The notes under the pieces were generated by a model. That model had not been told where the DNA came from, searched no databases, and saw nothing but the letters and a program-made list of their open reading frames with translations. From Poronia punctata (Eukaryota; Ascomycota; Sordariomycetes; Xylariales; Xylariaceae): 64,000 bases of DNA. The translations under genes were made by a program, and so were the position numbers. Positions 49,301-61,637 of this stretch are shown here, in pieces (position 1 is the first letter of the stretch; every line of letters starts with the position of its first letter). The stretch is from the NCBI GenBank assembly GCA_022579005.1, contig MU401575.1, forward strand, positions 1-64,000, written 5' to 3'.

Positions 49301-52300
49301 AGGAAAACTTCCTACAGTCCGTTATAAGAGCCTATACCTGCCAGTAGGTCCATCTAGACTAGATGGACATATATTTACCAATAGAATCATTCTTAGGACG
49401 ACGAAAGCAGACCCTGGAAAAATCCCAAACCTTAGATATTCTCTTATTTCGTGCATTATACCCCAACATCTAGAACGTTTCAACGCGGCAATGGTCATGC
49501 GTGCCCACTTTCCCCTGCTCACGAGCATATAAATGAGACCCTCAGGGTGTCTGAGACACGGCTTCCACTCACCACGGTCTTGGTATACAGGTAGAATAGG
49601 TAAGCAGGCAATCACCGTACACCCACTGTATTGAATATATTCAAACCTATAGATGTGTATACGTCCGGGTTGGTTGTTTGAGCGACGGTTGTCGCTTACA
49701 AGAAAAGCATATAATAGTTATATTCCCCGACTGGACAAAACGTTGGGACCCCTTAACTACGCATACGTGTATTAAGCGTTACGCCGATTTAGCAACTTCA
49801 TGAGATGGCAGATCCTGTTGTTTAAGTGGTTAACAGAACAAGATATTCCACGACCTTAATTTAGCGCCATTCGATCTGAAGACCGATCGTTAACCTCTTA
49901 TTGGCCCATAAAGTCCCTCTCTCTTGAAAGGCATCGCCCTACAGCAATACTACTGGACTAGTAGGTAAATAACGTAAGTTACCCCATGTTGCTAGCATCG
50001 TCTAGATAAACGATCAGAGTATTATGTACGTATGTATGATGGTACCTTTTATCCAGCTCATCTTTTTAGAGGAAGTGTATCCAAGTTAACTGGATGATAG
50101 GGGCTGACCGTCTTATTCATGTTGATATGCACCTATTTGGCATACCTATAGGCTATGTGTTGGAGGTAGTCTTATTAATACTCCTATTTCAGGTACCGTT
50201 GGTTCTTTCTTATTGTGTCTAATACACAACACCTTGTGCTGAAACATACAGAAGAAGTTTCCTACCCGTACTTTACTTAGTGGAATGCAAAGTTTCCCGG
50301 AGCCGCCGTCCTTTTCGCTAGGCAAGTGGACTGTTTTTTCTTTTCAAATGACGCCATTAACCAGGCTACTGCAAATAAGTAAGATTGGGATATAATATAT
50401 ACATGTAACTTTTACATCTTATATAAGCACGTAGTAGGTAGCGCATCAAGAACTGAGAACAAGAGACCACCCCTCGCTCCTTCCTTGGCAAACTTGTTAA
50501 ACAACCGAAGAAGCCGGGGAAGCCACAAGAAAGCACCACTTCCTGTTCAACGAGACACGAGAAATGTACGAGTAAGGCAAGCAAGCAGGCTATGACAAAC
50601 GGGGCGACGGGATTTGTTCTCGGTCGACATATTAAACCTACATACCTAATACTGATAGCGGGCTGGCTCATACCTCACATAAGCCCCTATGCTCATTCTT
50701 AATGCATGTCTGTCTACCTACACATATAATAGCCAAGTGCGCCCCTAACCTAAATCTAGGAAGCTTTGCCAAATTGCATGTCGTAAATGCGAGCCGCGCT
50801 CTTGCGGCCAAGGGTAGCATGAAAAAAGGCTGAAGCCCACCCAATGACAACCCACAGGCAATCCGCCCTGTAGGTAGGTGGCTCCCCTCTCGTTGTTGCC
50901 CAGGTGCTGCGGCTGCTGTTTGCCATCTCAGCTGTTGCTAATCAATCCTTGTGGCTCCTCCTCTTCGGTATTGTACATTTTTCAGTTCCCGGTCGTCCAA
51001 TAGTTGGAGGCGCCCCCGTCGTGACGCTGTCACAGATTGCTAATTACCATTCATTTATCGGATAGGTAAGGTGATGAGTAGGTACTGGTTATTCTGATTT
51101 AACGAGGGTTGGCCCGAGGGGAGGATAGGAAGATCCAAGGTGGTAATTACCTACCTACTGTATCCCCAGGGGGCCAGGTATTATAGGAAGGCATTCAATC
51201 TGCAAGGTACGTCTCGTGTATCCATCCGTCTCTTGTGTATAGCGAGTATTCAAGTTTCCGTTGTCGATGGAGCCGGCACACCGGGAGGGGAGGCAATCCA
51301 GGCTTCCACCCAAAATTAACCCAATCATATCGGTCGCCTACGAGGTTATATTATACAAGACGGGACGCTGTCGCCTTTTTGCGTGAATGTACTTCTGTTC
51401 ACGCGACCGATCGGCCCGCTGGAGAAACGAGGCATCAGGTAGGTATCACGTCCCTCGGGGGATATTATCAAGACTCGTGTTCGTTGATCGCCATGCCTAT
51501 GCATTTTACGTACGTCGGGAAGAGTGCTTAACGTAGGTTGCCGAGATGTTATGGGCCGGAAGGGCGAGCACTGATAGGGCAGGCGTCATCAACGACTCAT
51601 CTTGTCTTGTTCATCAAACTCTACCTACTCATCTGATATCCTTTTAGGCCCCGGAAAAACAAACCAAGCTCAAACGACGAGTTTCGATATCATTGGCGCT
51701 TCGCCATAGTGCCCTTGGTCAGACGTCAGATCTTTAACTATGGTATATTCGATGCTGGGGCTTTATCACAAGATTGCTTGTTGTTCGGCGATTACACCGC
51801 AAGGCAGGTAGGGTAATACTGACCATGGTCCCTCATGTGGCAATGTGTAGCACACGTACATACAGATATGGAAGTATCCTGTCTGTAACTGCAGATCTCG
51901 AACAGGCCGGAGACTCGGGTACGGGGTACGAGATAGCTACTCTAACCTAGGATCATCGCTGTCCGTCATCAGGCGAGGGAGTTTCATCTCCAATTCTGAC
52001 CAGCCAACCAACTAAGCTGGATCAGCTTTTATCTAAACCGTGACGCCAACCTGGGTTCTGGGGATTGTGGGGACGGAAAGGAGGGCGCGTCGTACACGCG
52101 CCTCTGCGTGTACCTTCACCTTTCTAAAGAGGCAATGGTCACCCGCGATTACAACCCTTTAATCCGTCATCGGTAGCGAGTAGCGACTTGACTTCATAAC
52201 ACATCATCGTTTTTCCTCAGCTCTCAAGGTTTTTTTTTTTTTTTAATCTCCTCCTCAAATAGGTACAGTACACCGCCAGCCGGTTCAACACCCCTCCCGC

Positions 52301-54710
52301 AAAAACATTGCATAATTAACAACCCCTCATGTTTCTTCCTTTGCCCGGGCGTAACCCCTCATACGGGCGCTTCCCCCTCCATCTGTTGCCTCCTGCTGCG
52401 CCTTGTAGTAACAGGGATTCGTTTCGTATAAGGGTCCAATTGAAAAATATTTTGTCCTGACCTAGACCATTACATTGCAAGTTTTCCTCTCATGTATGTG
52501 GCGTGGTGTGGCGTGGGGTATCGAGTGAAACTGGTGTGTACGAGTATACGATACGCCCCTCTTTCTTCTTGGCATCATGTGTATGCGCTATCATCGATGT
52601 CGACACCAGGGTTTCCGCATGCCTGCTTACCTACCTACTCATACAGCCAAAGCAATACCTACCGTACATGTAAGAAGATAGGAACCCTTGTTTTGGCTTT
52701 CCTTTTTTTCTTTTGGCTTTAATAGAGTTAGGTTATAGACAGACCCAGCCTCTTGTCATTTGCTCGGTTAGTAAGGTAGGTACTAACCTACTACTTTAGT
52801 TTACACATACACGTACACGTACTAGCTCAAGTAATGCATATAATAGACGGCTCACTCTAGAGTAAGGTATGTTAGTATGGCTTAGGTCTGACGTACACGT
52901 ACATCATGCGAGTTACTTTATAATGTTCATGACATTTTTATTTTTCTTGCTATGAGGGTGGGTATAAAGCCTCATTCATGTACTCAGTACTGTACTGTAC
53001 CTATGTCTCGATATACCGCATGTAATGAGTTTGAAACCTACCTTACCTTACCTTACCTTACCTTACCTTACCTAGCCGTCGTGGCGCACGGGTTGGTTCG
53101 GTTCGGGCAGTTGGGAATTTTTTCTTTTTTTCTTTTCAACTTGACGTATACACCGTCTTAGTATGGCGTTTTAGATAGCTAAACATGTTTATGTAGAGAA
53201 GTCGGAAAAATACCTTTCTGGCTGGTCAAGCCAGTCAACTAACTGAATTCGGGATTTTGTTGGTCGCCCTCGCCTTTTCTTTCTTGGCTGAGGATGGACC
53301 CTGTAGTGCCAAATCCAAAGCCTGGACAGCTAAAATTGTCCTATTTCTTTTAAAGAGTAAAGAAAAAGAGAAAAGGAAACTTGACGTTTGTTTGTTTCTG
53401 TCTGTCTGTCTGTCTGTAGGCTGGTTGTGACTGACAGCATGGCCACTAGACATGTGATATCTAAGATAGTTCAAGACCCGAGTCTTACTTACTTACCTAC
53501 TTTTACGTCTTTTAATTAGACGGATCAGACCGCAAGATTTACGTACATTCACGTATCGATTTATTCATGTTTCTAGAATTCCCGTCCCTTAATTTCCGAG
53601 TAAAACAGGCTTCAGGGGGGAAATAGTCAAGTAGCGCTGCGACGAGAATATACCGGTAGTGCTGTCTCAAGCTTATAGTACAATCGATGTAATTACAAGG
53701 TAGACTTTGGAAGCCTTTTTCCTAGGTATATGATTTACCTAGCAGAGGAAGAAGAAAATGGAATCAAGGTACCAGATTCCGGGACCTCCCTTTCTCTCGA
53801 TAAGCATAATTAGGCCCCTGTCTGTCTTAACTTATGTGCCGGACTGTCTTGTCTTGTGTCTCGTGTAACGGGGAAAGAAAAAGTCTTGATGTGATGCCAT
53901 CTCGATCACTGGGAGTCTTTATACTATAACCTGTCTCTTTAGTAGGAGGGGCTAGTCAGATAGATAGATAAAGTCCTGACTAATAATAAGCAATATACAA
54001 CACTTAGTACGCAGAGGTCTGCCAACTTATCGTAGCAGTGCGCCGGTCTTGCCCTCTCCTCTGAATCATGAGTACTTCTCTACTTGTCCTCTGCTAACCT
54101 AGGGCAACGTTGTCGGTCTCGGGGTTTCCCGCTTCCTGCTAAAGTTACCCGGCAAGGCGGAGCCGCTGACTTGTCCATTGAAACTCTTTCCCATGACGCA
54201 GCGCAGATAACTTGCTCTCTGCTACACCGTCGTCTAGGGCTTCTATATAATCTGAGTGACGTGTACACAACCTAGTGCATGCCCGGGCCATTGTCTGCAA
54301 CAATTCGGAACCAAGTCAGACTTGAAGAGCTTAACTATAGAGAACAACGCGTTAGGCAATGCTGAAGCATGGGGAGAACATGAGTCTTGCAACTAAATAT
54401 GGATAAGGGTTGGAAAGATAGGGGGCGCTGTATGTGACTATGAAGGATGTCCAATATCACACATGCAAACGAAGTATCCGGACCAGACAACAGAAAGCAA
54501 AATACCGACGGCCACAATCCGGGCCAGTATCAAGCCCTGTGGATCTCGATACTCAGTAGCACAGCATGGCGGGCTTTTTGCACCTTGGGGGCTATCAGTA
54601 GAGGTCTAGTCGTCGTGTGTTGAATAGCGGAGTGACAAAAGTTTCTCTCGGTTCTTCATATGGCCTCTCGCCTTCTGCGACTATTTCGGAATTCGCGGCA
54701 ATAAGTGCTT
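46364..54710. other. Gene-free stretch of about 8.3 kb
   Basis: No gene can be supported. Plus-strand 46635-47189 and minus-strand 49322-49615 are open but have no domain or splice structure. TACTCGTA-type 8-mers are at 47914, 48964, 50577 and 52539. A T-run lies at about 52229-52244, (CTGT)n at about 53399-53418 and (GATA)n at about 53960-53972. Confidence 0.45.
53041..53070. repeat. (CCTTA) pentanucleotide microsatellite, six units
   Basis: Six exact tandem CCTTA units, preceded by CCTA and followed by CCTAG. Confidence 0.95.
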
Positions 54711-55349
54711 CTAAGCCGGCGTCGCCACCTTCAGGTTCCAAACCTGCTTCCGAAGAGCTATCTGGAACGAACATTCATTGGTGTTCCTGAATTCGAAAAT
54801 ATAATGAAGCCTGTCTAAGCGGGAGAAGTCGTAGACTTTCGCCGTAAAACCCTTGACGGTGTCGTACTCCGACCCGATGATCTCTTGTTGGAGCCTCACG
54901 AATGCCTTCGCCTCTTCTTCATAGAGAAGGGGCATATTAACACCAAACAGTACCAACAAGCAGTACGCTTGATTCTCTACGCGCGTCGTCTTTCTCGCAG
55001 AAGCCCAAGACATGCGTTGCGCAACAGAGAAATTCTCAAGAACCCCATCGGTGAAGAACTGCTTATCAATGGATGTTGATTCAGAGATGACAGATTGAAA
55101 CTCGTCGCGGGTCCCGATGCTGACCCAGTCTGAGGTGTAGAAGATCACCAGCGCAGGTGATAGGTCCAATAGTGCTTGCTAGTAGCAATTCAGGATCTTG
55201 TCGTACCCTCGCATATCTGGCCCTCTGCCCTCCTGGAAGTCACTAAACGAAACTTCCTCTGGGCCCCACGTATGGGACTGCGCCTTTGCTGTTAGAACCT
55301 CTCTCAGGAACTTTGGAGTTGAGACGCTTAGGTAGGTATAGTCTTAGAA
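54711..55349 (-). pseudogene. HET-domain (heterokaryon incompatibility) gene relic with internal deletion and stop
   Basis: Intact HET proteins trigger incompatibility reactions between fungal strains. On the minus strand, the first part (about 55349-55182) carries the HET signature SHTWGPEEVSFSDF, then QEGRGPDMRGYDKILNC. A TAG stop at 55181-55179 follows. In the same frame the second part continues: ALVIFYTSDWVSIGTRDEF, SVAQRMSWASARKTTRVE, CLLVLFGVNMPLLYEEEAKA, AFVRLQQEIIGS. The central segment expected between the two (WVDTCCIDK, SRWFTRGWTLQEL type motifs) is missing, so a deletion joined DKILNC to the ALVIFY strand. The frame ends at 54711; a neighbouring frame (EALIAANSEIVAEGERPYEE) continues downstream, hinting at a later frameshift. 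No normal start or C-terminal domain is present. Confidence 0.85.
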
Positions 55350-55980
55350 AAAGGAAGAATACCCAGTTCAACTAACCAGTATAGCGTATAAAGGGAGATC
55401 TTCTCCATGATATTCACGAATTACCATGGAAGGAATATGTAGAAGCCGCATCGTAAAACGGAAAATGCACGAATTCAACTGTGTGGAACTGAATTACCTC
55501 CTGTTCTTGACAACTTGGACTCAAGAGTTGACCTAGCAGGAACCGAAATTAGTAAAAAAATCGTGGAAGTCATGATTGATATCGTCCCTTCCTTCCTCGC
55601 GAACGAAAATTGATAGAGAGGGGGGTATATGGGTAGTTCTTTCCGAAACCACGATATGAGGCAATGTTGCCGGACGTTGAGCTAGATTATATTCTCATTT
55701 AGGTTTAGTGTTGGATGCTACATATCCGTATCTCTTTAAATATTGTGGTGCTCTGCATGTGTTGTCGGCCGGCCCAGACGAAGCTGAGGGGGCGTTGACA
55801 TGACAGCCATGTCACGGGTAACCAAAGCATTCGGTTTTCGTCTTGGATATAAACAAGGAGAATACAGAGTCCCCTACATAATGTGGCCCCTCAACGACAG
55901 CTGCACAATGGTGCGAGAAGGGGAAAACTAATGAGCTCTGATACTCGCTACATCGACGGGCTAACCCGGATATCGTCATA
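55350..55980. other. Intergenic; no gene seen
   Basis: About 630 bp between the HET relic and the 3' end of the hydrolase gene, without coding signal. It may hold scrambled remains of the HET N-terminus. Confidence 0.4.
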
Positions 55981-56830
55981 CTATATTAACTTTTGCGCCA
56001 CTCTGAGGATCCAGTCGGTAACTTGCTGAGGATGGCTGATAGGCAGTGCGTGCCCAGACTGGACACTTGAGACGTCGACCTTGTTGCCGCTCACTCGCTC
56101 GATCATCTCGATTTGCGACTTCTGCGTAGCCGGCTTTATCGATCTGTCCTGTTCTGCTATCAAGTACGAAACGGGGACGTCCTTGTAGCCAGCGTAGGTA
56201 AGGTTGCTAGCGTAGCTAGCAGCCGATTGCTTCACGAGCTTCCTAGCCCAGTACTTGCCCTCCTCCAGAGGGAGATCCGAGAAGACAATCTCGGCCGTGT
56301 GCGTGACGTTTGGATAGTAAAACCAACCGTCCTCCTGCGAAGGTTCGGATTAGCGTCTTCCCTTGGAGATTCATGTCCCGGGATAAGTGGCAACCAACCC
56401 CAACCAAGATGAGAGGTTCCTGGTCCTCCGGTGCTGTCCCGGCCGAGCTCGTGGCGGGATGCCCTACTTCAGGCACGAGTGATGTCATGTAGGCGAGACC
56501 GACGATGCCACCTTTCTTTCCCTCTTTGGTCCTCTCGCTCTTGCTCAGTCCTCGGACGCACTCGGTAGCCGGCGTGCCACCGTATGAATGCGTGATGAGC
56601 AGAACCTCACGACCCGCGTCTGCGAGGTCGGCGACGTGGGCGGAGAGAAAAGCCGCGTCGTCGTACATGTTGGGGGGCGTGCCCGGCCTGGCGCCGGAGA
56701 CGAGACCGATACTCGGGATATGCAGGGCTTCGATGGAGTGGCCATGCCGAGAGACCCCTTCGATGACTTTGCTGTAAAATGACGGCAACGCGGACGATGC
56801 CGGGACAATAACCATCGAGAGTCCGCCCAT
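55981..56830 (-). CDS. Alpha/beta hydrolase, AB_hydrolase-1 type
   Basis: Small cytosolic-looking serine hydrolase of the esterase-like group with a simple core fold; substrate unknown. Minus-strand exons: 56405-56830 and 55981-56334, about 259 aa. Start chosen at 56830 (MGGLSMVIVPASSALPSFYS), which places the first strand and oxyanion region at the N-terminus as usual; the frame is open further upstream but without support. Nucleophile elbow LLITHSYGG with Ser82; acid Asp205 in YLIAEQDRS; His237 in SGHALPISHP. EDGWFYYPNVTHTAE after the intron is typical of this fungal group. The intron (about 70 nt) has acceptor TTCGCAG at 56335, but its donor is unusual: GTTGGG at 56404 or, two codons later, GTTGGT at 56398. 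No break is seen. It lies just downstream of the HET relic with no obvious functional link. Confidence 0.85.
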
Positions 56831-59800
56831 TGTGACTGACTTGGCAAGTTCGCCCTGACCCAATGTTGAGTGAAAGATGGATCCAGCGTGCGACAGGCAA
56901 TCTTTTCGGGTCAGCAAAGCGGTGTTACTTGCAACCTTAAATACGACCTCAGACACCGAAAGGTTGTCAGGCGACCGCCCTTTAGTAACAGTTTAAGAGT
57001 GGGCGGAACTCCGCGCGGAACGTCAGTTTTCAGTCTTCCTGCTCATGGTGAGCTTTCAAAGAGGATTAAGGGTTGGCAGCTGGGTAAGCTGGGTAAGCCG
57101 GGTAGGTAAGCCGTGACAGAGCAGTATCCACAGCCCTCCAAAAACTGTGATATCCATGGTTTCCCTCACATCGCACAGGCAGGCACACTCCAATGCCAGC
57201 CCTCTTAGCTAACCTTACGCCTTTACCTAAAGAGCAACAAGCCTGGAAAAGTACTAATATATAGCCAGATTCCTACGAGCTAATTGTACTATACTTTACC
57301 TTTTTAACCTATAACTAATTTTCATTATATAATTTTCTAATTAATAAACTACCTACTCAACTATATATTCTATTTACAAATAGTTTTATTATTAAACAAA
57401 AAGGGCTGTAGGTAAAAAGCGTAAGTTTTGTATAGGGCTACTCGTTTCGCTAAGGGGTGCGTCTCGCGATGGGTTAGGGGATAGTAGGTCAATAAGTCAG
57501 ACAACAACTTCCTCTTCTACTTTTTGTCTACAATACTCACCCGGTGAGCCCACCCGCTCTCATCAAGAAAGATAGCCTGCATATGGTAAAAGTGTGCGTG
57601 TAGCAGATTGCTCGCTTACTTACTTACCTTGCTTTACTTGGTTCTTCTTCCTCATCAGTACCAAAGCTGGCGGTGAGTAAATGGATCATCAGTCTCGGGA
57701 CATGGTTTGCCCATGATTTGTTTGTATGAGTTAGGTAGGTTAGATAGTCATTTTACCCACGCGAATTTCACGAACACATGTCGGCAGCATCGGTGTCTCG
57801 ACAAGATAACTAACTCTTCAGATCGTGTATCCAGGTCCTCTACCTGGTCTGTTCCCTGTCTTCATCCTCAGCTGCGGAGAATTTTCAACACTCAAAACAG
57901 AAATCAAGTAGGTAGGTAGCTTTTGGTTTGATCAATACCTACTCAGCGGAACTGTACGGCACTTCAACGTTTGGTTCATGATACCTACCTACTTACCTAC
58001 CTAAGGAAGACAAGTCATAGCTCTCACTAGGTACATAAACTTATGATGAAAACGGCGGGCTAATAATATACGAGAAATGTGAGTATGATACCTACCTACC
58101 TATACCTACACGTATATGACCTGACAAACGTCGCCTTGCTCGTTTCTTCCATATTTCTTCCAATCGACATGGACAGAACGGACTGAAGCACAACGGTCTG
58201 CTTTTCAGTCCATCTGTCTCTCCTCGCCTCGCCCTAGCTTGTTATTAAATAGGAATTCAGTCATTTTACTTGGCAAGGGCAGTCCAGTAATCAGTCAGTC
58301 AATTATCGCTCTGAAGAATTTCACGTGTGCCCTACTAATGAAGTTCTCATGAAATGTATATATATGTGTGTTCCAAGTCGATCCAAATTATTCATCTGGT
58401 CTACCACCGCCTTACCTAATCCTCACCACTGAAAACAAGTCCATTTCCTAGAATATGAAAGTTCACCAAGACGATTCAATGTCTAGACCCTGATCAAACC
58501 AGGATAAAAAAAAAAAAAGTCCAAGTTGAGTCGAAGCAACTCACTAATCTTATGTTAGATACTCTACTCATCCCGTCTACCTACATACTCGTAGGTTAGG
58601 TCTACAGAACTGCGGTCAAAGTAAAAAGACATCGGGGGAAGCTCCCCCGTTCATCATTACCTATCTAAGTACCTACTCTGTCAACACCATCGGTCCATTA
58701 TAAAGAGGCTTCGACTTGTATAGAGGACGTAGGAACAATTCAATATCGATGTTTTCATCATGATAATTTGCTAACCTAAGGTTATATACTCTATTATGCA
58801 AAACTCCTTCAACAGTCAACTAGGTTACTTACCTACCTGACTTACCTGCGTACCTAGAACAAGAGGGAGAAGAAAAAAAATCAATCACCCACCGCCGCCC
58901 TGTTCCTATCTAATCGGTATTTATTTATCCTCATCTCAACATCAACACAGAACAACAACTTTGACCAAGGATTTTTTCTGTACTCGTACCGTACTTGTAC
59001 TCGTAATCAAAAACATGGAATTACGTAATTATATCTCGGTACAGTATATACATACATAAAGTACCTAACTACTCATAGTTTAGCGCTTAATTACCCCACA
59101 GTCCTTTTTATGTATGGGTCATGAGCCTCACAAAAACGGGCGGAGAAGTGCCGATCAACATGTCGGTTTTAGGAAGGCTCTTCTTTTCAAGTTTTAATGG
59201 GTCTCTCGTGGATTGGAATCATGTCGGGTGAGTGAGGAGAGGAGAGGAGAGGAGATAAATAAAGAAGCGAGCGAGAAAAAGACCAGGCGGCCACCAACCA
59301 CCCTTACCCCTCCTACTATTGTGTTTCCTTCGTATAGAGGTATCCTCATGTCCGGTCCGGTCGAAAGGCAGCCATTACGAGTAGGTAGAAGGGTTCAAGT
59401 CTAGATCTATACTGGTTAAAATAGGTAGGTAGATTGTTTTGTGAGTGCTGGTACTCGTATTGGCACATTGTAAGGTGATGTAGGTATTTTGGGGTCAAAT
59501 ATGGTCAGGGATTCCCCGCAAACCTTTCTCGGGTGCTTTTCCTGTATTACATCTTAATACCTCTTCCCTTTCTAGGTATTATGCAATTTCCCACGACGAG
59601 AGAAAAAAAAAAGTTTATGTTATGTGTATTTCGTCAGAGTGGTTATAAAATGGGCCTGCCTACCTACCTACCTTGCAGTAGGATCGAATAACAATAAGAC
59701 CGTGCAGTGTTCCCCCGCCATTTTAACTCGGGGTTGGTTGCACGTGTAAATAAATACAAGAAGGGGATCGTCTGCCCCGTCTCCAGTGGCGTTCCTTTAT

Positions 59801-59936
59801 CGTTCTTGTGTATGCTTAGCTACTCCGCGTTCCGCTGGATGTTAATTTGCAGACTTTCTTTTTTAAACCCCGACGAACCCTTACTGATAGTAAGTTGGTA
59901 TCATTGCGGGGTCTACCTATAGGCTTCGTGTGAGAC
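56831..59936. other. Intergenic, about 3.1 kb, rich in TACC/TAGG runs
   Basis: No gene is seen. CTACCTACCTA runs occur at about 57980-58005, 58090-58112 and 59656-59672. TACTCGTA-type copies are at 58586, 58981, 58998, 59376 and 59452. A GAGAG repeat lies at about 59235-59255. A poly-A of 12 lies at about 58506. Confidence 0.5.
57240..57420. repeat. Small AT-rich pocket, possible decayed repeat remnant
   Basis: A patch of about 180 bp with very low G/C, rich in ATATA, TTAATAAA and CTAATTTT words like the 1-2700 block, set in normal-composition DNA. It could be a short RIP-mutated transposon remnant or only an AT-rich spacer; no similarity is visible. Confidence 0.4.
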
Positions 59937-61637
59937 ATGGTCAACGATATGATGCGGTTCGCAACCTTGCTGTTGGGCTCGCTCGCGGCTACTTCCGTGG
60001 CCATTCGTCCTAGAGCAGACTGCCCCGACTACAGCCAGTACTCGACCCAGAAACACGAGCCCCTTTCCACTGGAAAGTATAAGCTGTCGTATATGCGGCC
60101 CGACCCGAAATGTAGAAAGTTCACGCTGCCAGAAGTCGAGGATACCATCGACGATATGAAGAGTCTGGTGAAAGATCCGGACCTCTTCCGCCTTTTCGAG
60201 AATGCCTTCCCAAACACTTTAGATACTACCATCTCCTGGAAAGGCTTTGCGAACAATGGTAGCGAGGAGGAAGTGGGTATTCCCATCGGAATCGGGATCC
60301 TTGAGCTTAAACTGACCATTTTCTCCATGACAGCTTACCTTCATCACGACGGGTGATATCGTGGCAATGTGGCTCCGGGATAGTGCCAATCAGCTGAGAA
60401 GCTATAAATCCCTTCTCAAGGCCGACGGCTCCACCGAGTCTCTTGCTTCGCTTTACCGTGGCGCTATCAATCTGCAGGCGCGATATATCATCAAGAGCCC
60501 GTACTGTAATGCGTTCCAGGCGCCGACAGAGTCCGGGCTCCCTCCCGAGCACAATTCGGCTGCTGATACTGACAATGTATTCCCCGAATACTCGAAAGAC
60601 TTTGTCTTTGAGTGCAAGTATGAGCTCGATTCGATCTCTGCCTTCTTGCAGTTGTCTTGGGACTACTATGACAAGACCAAGGATGCCGAATTCTTTGGCA
60701 AATTCAAATGGATCGAGGGGGTCAGGACGGTGGTGGATGTCGCCGAGGGCTTGCTTGTTGGTACATATGCAGATGATGGATCGGTGAATAAATCACCTTA
60801 TACCTTTCAACGCACCAACACGGCGGCGACCGAGACTCTTTCCAACAAAGGAATCGGCAACCCTGTAAAGGGCGGAACGGGCCTGGTCCGTACCGCCTTC
60901 CGACCATCCGACGACTCTACTCTATACCAACTCTTCATCCCGGCCAACATGCAGTTTTCGAGCTATCTGGGAAGGTGCGCAGAAATCATGGAGGCCCACG
61001 ACGCCGAGCTAGCGTGCAGGATGAAAGACTTGGCGGATAGCGTCAGAAAGGGCATCAACACGCACGGCAAGGTAAAGCACGCCGTGTTCGGCGACATATA
61101 TGCCTTTGAGATTGACGGGTTCGGCTCGAGCAACCTGATGGATGATGCCAACGTCCCAAGTCTTCTCAGCGCCCCGATCTTGAATTTCCTCGATAAGTCG
61201 GATAGAACCTACCAGAACACGCGCAAGTTTGTGCTCTCGACATGGAACCCCTATTACATGCACGGTCCGGTGATCAACGGGTAAGCCTGGAAACCATGCA
61301 AACTTGTACAAACCTATACCTATTCCTGACCTCGTGGGCACTGACTCTTCTACTTTCTTGTAGTACCGGAGGCCCTCACGTAGGCCCCGGCCAAGCTTGG
61401 CCGATGTCTATCATCACAGCACTCCTGACCTCTGATGATGACTATGAGATCATCTCGGGATTAAAGACACTCGTCTCGTCGACGGCCCAGCTCGGCTTGA
61501 TCCACGAGTCCGTCAACACATTTGATGCTACCAATTGGACTAGGGAATGGTTCTCATGGGCGAATGGTCTATTTGGCGAGATGTTACTAGGTCTCAAGGA
61601 CAGGAAGCCCGAGTTGCTGAAAACGAACTTCCAGTAG
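59937..61637 (+). CDS. Secreted GH125 exo-alpha-1,6-mannosidase family protein
   Basis: GH125 enzymes (former DUF1237) remove terminal alpha-1,6-linked mannose, fitting mannan or N-glycan turnover. Exons: 59937-60272, 60334-61280, 61364-61637; introns of 61 and 83 nt. 518 aa, near the family length. The first 22 residues look like a signal peptide (FATLLLGSLAATSVA), then IRPRADCPDY. Family motifs: TFITTGDIVAMWLRDSANQ right after the first intron (donor GTGGGT), FECKYELDSISAFLQLSWDY, RPSDDSTLYQLFIPANMQF, EIDGFGSSNLMDDANVPSLL, and GTGGPHVGPGQAWPMS across the second intron, then LIHESVN near the C-terminus. Start chosen at 59937; an internal Met at codon 5 or 6 would also keep the signal peptide. 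No retention signal or transmembrane anchor is seen, so it is probably extracellular or secretory-pathway. No break. Confidence 0.93.

Noticed and set aside
49322..49615. 97-codon minus-strand frame
   Set aside because: No motif and an equally open opposite strand.
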